From Limanda limanda (Eukaryota; Chordata; Actinopteri; Pleuronectiformes; Pleuronectidae), in the NCBI RefSeq assembly GCF_963576545.1, contig NC_083645.1:7064447-7128446 (forward strand): a stretch of 64,000 nucleotides of DNA, read 5' to 3'. Numbering within the stretch: position 1 is the first letter of the stretch; each line of letters opens with the position of its first letter. The position numbers and the translations under genes are program-made. The notes beneath the pieces are model-generated. The model had not been told where the DNA came from. It made no database searches and was given only the letters and a program-made list of their open reading frames with translations. This document shows positions 55,996-64,000 of the stretch, one piece after another.

Positions 55996-57910
55996 GTGAG
56001 TTTACTTTACTGGACCAGCTTTACTTTCTCTTCTCTTGTTGATGATTATTGGTGATGACGTCTGTTTGCTGATCGATACTCGTGCTGGATGCAGCTCAGC
56101 TCTGGTTTGTGTGTCAACTGCAGCAGCTGTGTGAGAAGTGTGTGTGTATGGATCATGACCAACACTACACTACAGGGTTCTGTGTTTATTATGAGGCGAT
56201 GTCAGTGGGGTTCCTTAAAGTGTCAAACAACTCTGGTGCATTTTCAACTGAGGCTGATGCACATGTATTCACTTTCATTGTTTTAACATCAGTGGAAAAA
56301 AGTTCTGGGTTCAGCTCCTCATCAGACAAAACTAATCAACTCTGCCCTTAGACCATCACTGTGTTTTTTTTCCATGACAGGATTCATTACCAATGAAATC
56401 CCAGTGTGATTTAGTTTGATTTCATTTGGGACATTAACAAGTGTTTCACATAAAATCATATCCTCAAGTGATTCTGTGTAAACGGGCACAACTGTCAATG
56501 TATGTCCTTTAAAAAACTCCCATACTGTCCCTATCCATTATTTTTATTCAGTTTAGAATGAAATGTGAAGTCATACTGTTTCTTTGCAGACGGATATTTA
56601 TACACTGTAATGCTGTCAGATATTTGAGCTCATACTGTGTGTGTGGTCCTGGTATTACTCATGTTGTGGGGACCTGCAACTGTTTACACAGTCACATTTG
56701 GAGACTTCTCCTTATGGGACAAGAAGCAGGTCTCTGTTATGCAACTCATTACATTGCAAAGTGAGGACATGTTTGAAGGTTAAGTTAACGTTAGGGTTAA
56801 GTAGTAAACATGGTTAAGGGTAAGATGTGAATTGTTGTTAGGCTTAGATTAGGGTAAGGGATAAATTAGTCATGGTTTATAATTGGAACAACAATAGATC
56901 ACTTGTAAACTCACATTCCAACCCGACCGTTGCCTTCCTTTAAGAAAAGTCCTCAGACTTGATGTCCACCAATCAGTCCTGACTTCCTTTTACAAATGTT
57001 TTATTGAATCTGTCATGACCCTTGACATAGCTGCGTGGTTCGGGTCCCTCAGTAAAATCCACCGCAACCCACGAAACGAAATCATAAGAATGAGCAGCAG
57101 AATAATAATAATTCCATTCATTTTCAAGAGGACAAGAATAAAAGGAATGTAAATAGCATCAGACACCATACACACAAACATATACACACACACACACATT
57201 GTGTCACGAGGAGATACACATCACTCACATTCAGCACCAAGGACAATGCCTTTGTGTCAGACTCATAATGGTTGATCTGTTCATTTTAACAATATTTGTT
57301 TTGTATTTGTTAATTTTACAGTTAGTCCTGCGGTGCCTGTCCTCTTGGCCTGTGTTAAAGCTCCGGAGCTACTTCAGAATTATTCCTTTTCATTAGTGAG
57401 TCCTCCTCTAAAAGTTCTACAGTATACTGTCACTTTTTATTGTTTGTGTGCTGGATGTTTTGTGCTGAGCTTTTTATAAACAGTCTATGGTGCAGAGTGA
57501 AGTTAGACAACTTGTTCTGTGTTCATCCTACCTGGTTTATCTTCAGTGAAGATTTTATTGTCAATGTTTTTCATAAAATTAAACTAAATTAGCTTTCTTA
57601 CTGGTCACATCATTTTTGCTTCTGTTGTATATTTAGTAGGTAGATTTGTGCAATAATCACTGCCTGGAGGTTGTATGTGGTAAATAAAGTTCCCAACAGA
57701 AATAATTAATTAATTAAATTGAATAAGGTAACTGTTAGGCTGTCCTCAGCGAATAGAAGTCAATGGAAAGTCCTGATAAAGATTGTGTGTGTGTGTGTGC
57801 ACTCTGTGTTGGTGGCAGGTCAAGGACAGTCCAGATTAAACAGTTACCGTCGATTGTGTGTGAAGCACAGTAATCCTTGACACAGACACTGACTTCGAAG
57901 CAGAGTCGGG

Positions 57911-58079
<169 letters not shown>

Positions 58080-60435
58080 GGGGATGAGAGACTATTGATC
58101 TGCTGCTCTGATCCCCATGAGCACATGGCACAGTGTGGGACTTCTGATTCGTATTGTTGTGTTTCTCTGGGAAGCAAACGTCAATAAACCAAACATACTG
58201 TTCACTCTAAAGCCTGGTACGTTGTAATGAACTCACATGATGCTGAGGAGGATACATGAGTTTAAGGGCATCAGTGCTGCTAATCTGACTGGGAAGCTTG
58301 ATAAATATGCCTGTGTGGGTGTGCGGCCTGTCAACTGCCATGCTGATTAGAGGGCCGGACAGGTCGTCTGTCACAGTGAACAAGGCCTCAGAGGTTTTGC
58401 AGAGACGTCCTGTCCTGGACACATCGTGTGTTCTCTGTGCTTCTTGTGACTGTTGATGTCGTACATCCTGTGCAGTCTGAGTGAAAGCCGTGTCTTTCTC
58501 ATTGATTGTCCTTAGGGAGGAACATGAGGCAATCACATGATTATTTGAATTTTCCACAGTTTCCGTTGCCATTATGTACATTTAAGTCTGGAAAAAATTG
58601 ATTTTTGCCTCATAAGAATGTATCAAAACAGCATTAATGAAACTTAAATGAGTATTTCTGCTGATGATCACATGTTTAAAAATATTTGGAGTGCTCCTTT
58701 AACAAAAACACAATCATCTTGTGTGGCTCGGACGGGCATTTGCCATTGATATTTTGTGGGTGTTTGCATTATGGAAAATATAAGATCTAGTGTGTTTGGA
58801 GATTGATCTAAACTTGGAATTAAAACTCAGACTATTTGAACCGCTGCTGCTGTGACCTTTACAATAAGTGGCCACAACTAGGCTGTCCCATTTTGAAGAC
58901 TTGAAGAATTGCGGACAACAATTGCGTCCTTCTTAAACCTAGAAGCGAAGAATCCAATGGTTGGATCGTTGCCGGCCCAACTTAGCTCACAATTCATTGC
59001 ACTTCAGTGACAAACCATTTTTTAAAGAGTTAATGTAACGGCAAGTGACGAGATGTCGAGCTGGTGATGCAGGTCAGATATATCCTCTGTAGACCAGATC
59101 GTCTCATTTCAATTCGGCCTATGAGGACTATCGGTAGACCGCGTTTTCCAGAAGATGCAGCACCTGAATGAGACACAGCTATCAATTGCTGGAGGACTAA
59201 GTCTTGGTGTTTCAGTTTGTATTTTGTTGGTACAACACAGCTTTTAGAAAAACACAAAACCCAGAAATCTGTGGGTGTAAAGTGCTGTAAGGTAACCTGA
59301 ATGTCGAAGGATCACATTCGTCTTCTCAGCAGCGAAACGGCCCCTGTGAATATTTCTATTGATTACAGCTTTCCCAAAGTGCAGTCAACATTCTGTTAGA
59401 GCTGCATTACAGTTAATAGCGTGGTGGTGACATGTTGGAGTAAACACAGCAGAGACATGTGACCTGCGAGTTCACTGGAATTATCTGGAGATGAAAACAG
59501 GAAAGTTACACTTGCATATGTTTTTTCGTGTATGTTAACATGACAGAGTCACGGAACGGAAGTAAAATGCAACTATAACTTTAGTTAATTGAAGGTTATC
59601 AGGAAGTTTAAATTTCAATAAAGTCCATTCTAAGTTCTAAATTTTAAGGTTTGGCAGCAAAATTTTGGTTTCTCCCTCTGGCAGCAGCTCAGGCTGATGA
59701 TTTCTTCCGACAAATGGAGTATTTTTATTCAGAAACTTGGCCTGCAATATACTTCGCCTTTAGAGTCAAAGGTACAGAACAGAGAATATGCTGAACACAT
59801 GAAAGCTGCGTTAGCTTCTTTATATATATTTAAGTGGTAATAAGGAGATCTTTCTGCCCAGACACATATGATGAGCCCATGAGTGAACTTATAGGTTAAA
59901 TCCTCCTGGAGGGGAAGAGTCATCAGTTTATTTTTGTCATTTCAGATGTCCTGTTCCTCTACAATTCATATTCTGGCAAAGATTAAGAAAAAGTTTGTTT
60001 GTGATATCTGGTAATGCTTCGTTGCATGTTGAGTATCAGGTTTGGAGCAGCTGGGGTTGGTTCCTGCAGGCTTTGAAACACAGTTAACAACAGGTTGAAG
60101 TTATCTCGTGAAATAAAATCACATCTGCAGATAGAGACAAAGCATATGTTCTCAGTTTGTGAAAACCTCCCCGTGCCTAGAGACAAACCCACTGACCTGA
60201 AACACAGACGTGAGGTGTACCATCCCACCACATTGTGTTTAAAGGTGAACCTGCAGTTTGTGAAATATTCAACAAAGAGAAAATAGCATCTGCTGAGCCG
60301 GAAGCGTCAATGAGACGCATTGCTCATCGTGTGTCGATTCTCAATAAAAGGCTCAGTTGGAGGTTGTTATGTTGTCGTTAAACCCTTTGAATCAATCGCT
60401 CGTGTGCCTCCTGTTGCTTCAGCGCGTGCAGCCGT

Positions 60436-60710
60436 GCACACACACAAACACACATTTGTGCTCCTATCTTAGTGAGTGCACTACTCAGCATAATGCATTC
60501 CCTAGCCCCCCAACCTTACCTTTTAACCATCCAAACTAAATGCCTAACCCTAACCTAAACCTAATTCTAACCCTAACCCTAAAACCAAGTCTTAACCCTG
60601 AAACAGCCTTTGGAAAAGTTACGGGGACTTAAGGTCCTCCCTTTCCAAATATGTCCTCAGTCTGTTGGGTCTATACTTAAAATAGTCCTAAAGTACAGTC
60701 CCTCACACAT
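60436..60710. repeat. CA / CCCTAA composite repeat, copy 3
   Basis: CACACA flanks TAGTGAGTGCACTACTCAGC, ATAATGCATTCCCTAGCC, multiple CCTAACCCTAA units (60541-60600) and CTTAACCCTGAAACAGCC, then further CACACA at 60703. Confidence 0.7.
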
Positions 60711-60716
60711 ACACAC

Positions 60717-60935
60717 ACACACACATGCACGTCTCTCTATAGTTGTGAGGACACTCATTGACATAATGCATTCCCTAACCCTAACCCAAAACAAATTCTA
60801 ACCCTAACCTTAACCCTCCAAATGCCAATTTAATTTGTGAGGACCAGCCAAAATGTCCTTTACATTGTCAAAATGTCCTCACAATGACGGTATTGAACCA
60901 AAAATGTCCCCTCATAACTATAGATAGACACAGAC
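60717..60935. repeat. CA / CCCTAA composite repeat, copy 4, with inverted ends
   Basis: Left end CTATAGTTGTGAGGACA (60738 on) is mirrored by TGTCCCCTCATAACTATAG (60905-60923). Between them are ATTGACATAATGCATTCCCT and several CCCTAACC units. CA tracts flank both sides. Confidence 0.7.
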
Positions 60936-61060
60936 ACATACACACAGAGCATAGGTGAGTTGAAGAAAGCTGTTTTGTTTTTAGCGCCCCATAAACCTCA
61001 GCTGGGACCTAAGATGGAGTGAAAGAAGAGACGTTTGCAGCTTTTTGGAGTGTAGAGTAT

Positions 61061-61062
<2 letters not shown>

Positions 61063-61101
<39 letters not shown>
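61063..61101. repeat. (CA)n microsatellite
   Basis: 39 bases of CA repeat followed by CCACCC. Confidence 0.95.
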
Positions 61102-61102
<1 letters not shown>

Positions 61103-62192
61103 ACCCAATGCAAGGCAGTTTGATTACAGGGCTATTTACATTACAACATAGAACGACAGAGAAAGGGGGCGAGGGATTGGCAAAAAGAGAGAGAAGATGG
61201 TTTCCAGATGTGAGGTGGAATTCAGAGCTCCAGAGCAACTCCCCTCCTCCTCCCTCGCTGTGCACAGACACAGGGATCTGGATCGGCCTGTGCATGTTGT
61301 AATGGAGAGAATAAGAGACGGAGAGAAACCACAAAAGAGAGGAGAAAGAAAAGGCGTTGCTCTGCAGGGGTGGGCGAGCAAGAGGAACCAGAGCCAGCAG
61401 AGAGAGAAAAGACGAGTGGAGTTGAGGAAGGGGATGGGAGGAATACAGAACCAGAGGAGAGGGAAGAAAAGCAGGGCCTCTTGGCTGACCGCAGGTCCAG
61501 ACATCTGAATCACATTTCAGCTCGGCGGAGGCTGCTCAGGAGTCGGCGAACAACAAATCCACCAAAGTTAAACACTGAGGAGATTTGCTTTCCAAAATAA
61601 CATGTTTGGGCAAAATGTCTGCTGTGAAATATATTGCAGCAGTGCTGTTCTGTTCAGCGAATCTGCGTGAAGTATTCACGTCAGGTGATGCAACATGGCT
61701 GGAGATGTGCTGATGACAGGGGAATTTTGACAAATAACGTAAATTTCAATCATACCAGCTGCATCAGCCGATCTGCATCAAAAGGTTATATGGTCCCTGA
61801 CCCATACCACATCCTTCCCAGAACAATTTTCTGACTATTGTACTAATTACAATGTTTTCACAAATTTTATTTAAACAAATATATATTTATATAAAAATGC
61901 AATATTTACTTACAATATTTGAAAAGGCTTATTATAAAACCATAAATGTAGATCATACTGAATTACTTTAGTTCTATAAATAATCTGATCTTCTATTACA
62001 AATTGATATAGATTGTAATTGACTGTTTTCAAAAGTTGTTTCAATGTTTCACATTGTAAACCTTTTATATGTTAAACTTGGATACTATAATATTACAATA
62101 ATATGAGCTGAAGTCTAAATCTAATCAACCATAAAAACTGAAAAACAACTAAATGAACTTTACAACAGCACAGTCGTCAATATTTTAAGAAG

Positions 62193-62193
<1 letters not shown>

Positions 62194-62224
<31 letters not shown>
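62194..62224. repeat. (CT)n microsatellite
   Basis: 31 bases of CT repeat in AT-rich intergenic sequence. Confidence 0.95.
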
Positions 62225-62227
<3 letters not shown>

Positions 62228-62869
62228 GGGTCCACACTCTGAGCCGTTTCAGGAAATACCAACATCTCCTATTTTTTTTCTTGAAGGGAAACTGACCGAC
62301 ATTCCTCTTGGCTCTGTAAACAGTAATCTGTATGATTGATACATGCATATGTATATATATATATTTATATACACACACTCATGTACACATACACGTATTA
62401 TTGTGAACTCTGCCATGTCAACACTGAAGAATTTATACACGTGTATAGAGACATTGGATCTCCATGTTTTGAAGAAACTGCTCTTGTGCCCGGTCATAAA
62501 TCTGCCTCAGCGGGGGTGTATTTAGATTCCTTTGCAGAAGACTTGGAGCCAAATTCATTTTCACACTTAAGAAGAAAAGCAAAACATGCCATGTTTGGGT
62601 TTGCTGTGATCGACACCTTGCATAATTAAACTTGCACTAATGGAGAATGTTCTGTTATCAAATCACTGTGTAATGTGACAGTTGTCCATCATGGTGAAAA
62701 ACCTACAGATTATTATTACATAAACATAGATTTTTGCAGTCCCTTTCTGCTCATTGTTTTGTCGTCCACAGCCTTTATGTTTTAGTTGACTTTCACCCGT
62801 AGAATGTATATAAAGAAGAGCAAAGCATCTCCACTTCCTCCCACAATCCAGAAAGAAAGCTGAAACTAG

Positions 62870-63212
62870 CCCGGATCCAAACGCTGCCATCTTGGGTCTG
62901 TGATGTCATTTGGAGAGTTAATAGTGATCAGGTGATGGAGCCACTGTATCGAGGTCCCACTGATACATGCACTTGCCCAATTGCGAGCTAGTCTTAGCTG
63001 AGTTTCACCCTGTTTTTTAGCATCAGATAACTAATTTAAACTGAAATTAGCACTTGACAATACACCAGTTTGATAAGAAATGCCTAAATTTCACTTTTAG
63101 GAGGCAAGGTTTACAACATATACTGCAGCCAGCCGCTAGGGGGGGATCAAGGTGCTTTGGCTTCACTTTTTGGGAGTTTTCATGTTGTCCATCTTTATAT
63201 ACAGTCTTCACT
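62870..63212 (+). repeat. Dispersed fish repeat, same family as 33790
   Basis: Shows GGATCCAAACGCTGCCATCT, GAGGTCCCACTGATACATG, TTTCACCCTGTTTTTTAGCA, AGGAGGCAAGGTTTACAACA, CAGCCAGCCGCTAGGG and ends CATGTTGTCCATCTTTATAT-ACAGTCT. The most complete of the copies here. Confidence 0.65.
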
Positions 63213-64000
63213 ATCATCACTAGTAACGTGACGGACAAAATGTCAGCAACTAACTTGAGAACATGGTAACACATCTAGCAGATGTAGAGACAGACATTTT
63301 GTTCGGGAGTTGTGGAAAAAAGAAAAAGGAGGGTGAGCACTGAGGTGGCCACTGGAGCTGAAACCTTTAACCTGCCATGACAATCAGCAGATGATAGACA
63401 CATAATGTAAAAGTCACTATATGACCCTAAAACAATCCCGCGTTCAACTTTGCTTTAAGAGGATCCAGACTGAATGTTTTGAAGCTTTGTGTTTTCACTC
63501 AATACATAATTAAAATTAAACAAATGCGGACTTATTTCATACAAGAGAACAAGAAGCCTGATTCTGACTTAGTAAAACTTTCTCCTTCTGGAGCAAAGAG
63601 CGAGACTCAGGATGGGAAATCCCTTCTTCCTGGTTCCTGGTATTAATCTCAAGCAAAGCTGGGGCAGCACTGAATGTATTGGTGGAAACACTGATTACAC
63701 ACATACATTAAGATTGTGGAAATCCTTTGTGTACTTCAGCCTGAGAGGGTCCTTCTTGATGGTTAATTGGCAATGTCATGTGGAAGACATTTCAATAGTG
63801 TGTGTGTGTGTGTGTTGTGTGTTGCTAGTTGTGTGTTGTGTGTGTGTGTATTGTGTGTTGCTAGTTGTGTGTTGTGTGTGTGTAAAGGAATTTCTCAATC
63901 CCTGCAGCATGATGTGGAGCTGCTGGGTTGTACAACTGATACAGAGTGACTGTCTTTGTTTACACTGACGCACACACACAACCCACACACACACAGTTCA

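Noticed and set aside
61197..61508. 103-codon plus-strand open frame rich in Arg, Glu and Gln
   Set aside because: Purine-rich low-complexity DNA with no splice or conservation clue. It could be untranslated exon sequence of a downstream gene but this cannot be supported.

Overview
The window is vertebrate nuclear DNA, almost certainly from a ray-finned (teleost, probably percomorph) fish. The basis is split genes with GT-AG introns, abundant (CA)n tracts, fish-type transposon relics (a Nimb/Jockey-like LINE, a Tc1 fossil, hAT-type and fold-back elements, a tRNA-derived SINE), and gene order. No bacterial, viral, CRISPR or operon-like content was seen.

Three protein genes can be read exon by exon. 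(1) On the + strand, 1357-22314 holds the last eleven coding exons of an AF4/FMR2-family gene. I call it aff2 because of the C-terminal homology domain and because ids follows; the 5' part lies off the left edge. (2) On the - strand, 49138 down to about 38001 is iduronate-2-sulfatase, ids, with twelve recognisable coding exons and every catalytic residue I could check. Its extreme C-terminus is unresolved and may run into a Tc1 fossil. (3) On the + strand, 51155-53638 is the scavenger mRNA decapping enzyme dcps, complete in six exons with the histidine-triad motif.

The aff2-ids neighbourhood matches human Xq28. The junction to dcps (11q24 in human) is different. The genes are functionally unrelated: nuclear transcription/splicing scaffold, lysosomal glycosaminoglycan hydrolase, and mRNA cap turnover. 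There is no operon logic.

Layout: 1-22314 aff2 exons in large repeat-rich introns; 22315 to about 25100 probable aff2 3' UTR; about 25100-37690 intergenic, with repeats and conserved-element-like stretches; 37690-49300 ids and its promoter; 49437-51100 a degraded LINE whose 3' tail ends just before dcps; 51155-54230 dcps and 3' UTR; 54231-64000 repeat-rich intergenic DNA with one weak candidate first exon at 55931. I found no wholly new system. The most interesting items are the LINE tail abutting the dcps start, the Tc1-adjacent end of ids, the nested transposon with two sets of target duplications, a large fold-back element, and a CA/CCCTAA composite repeat with inverted ends.
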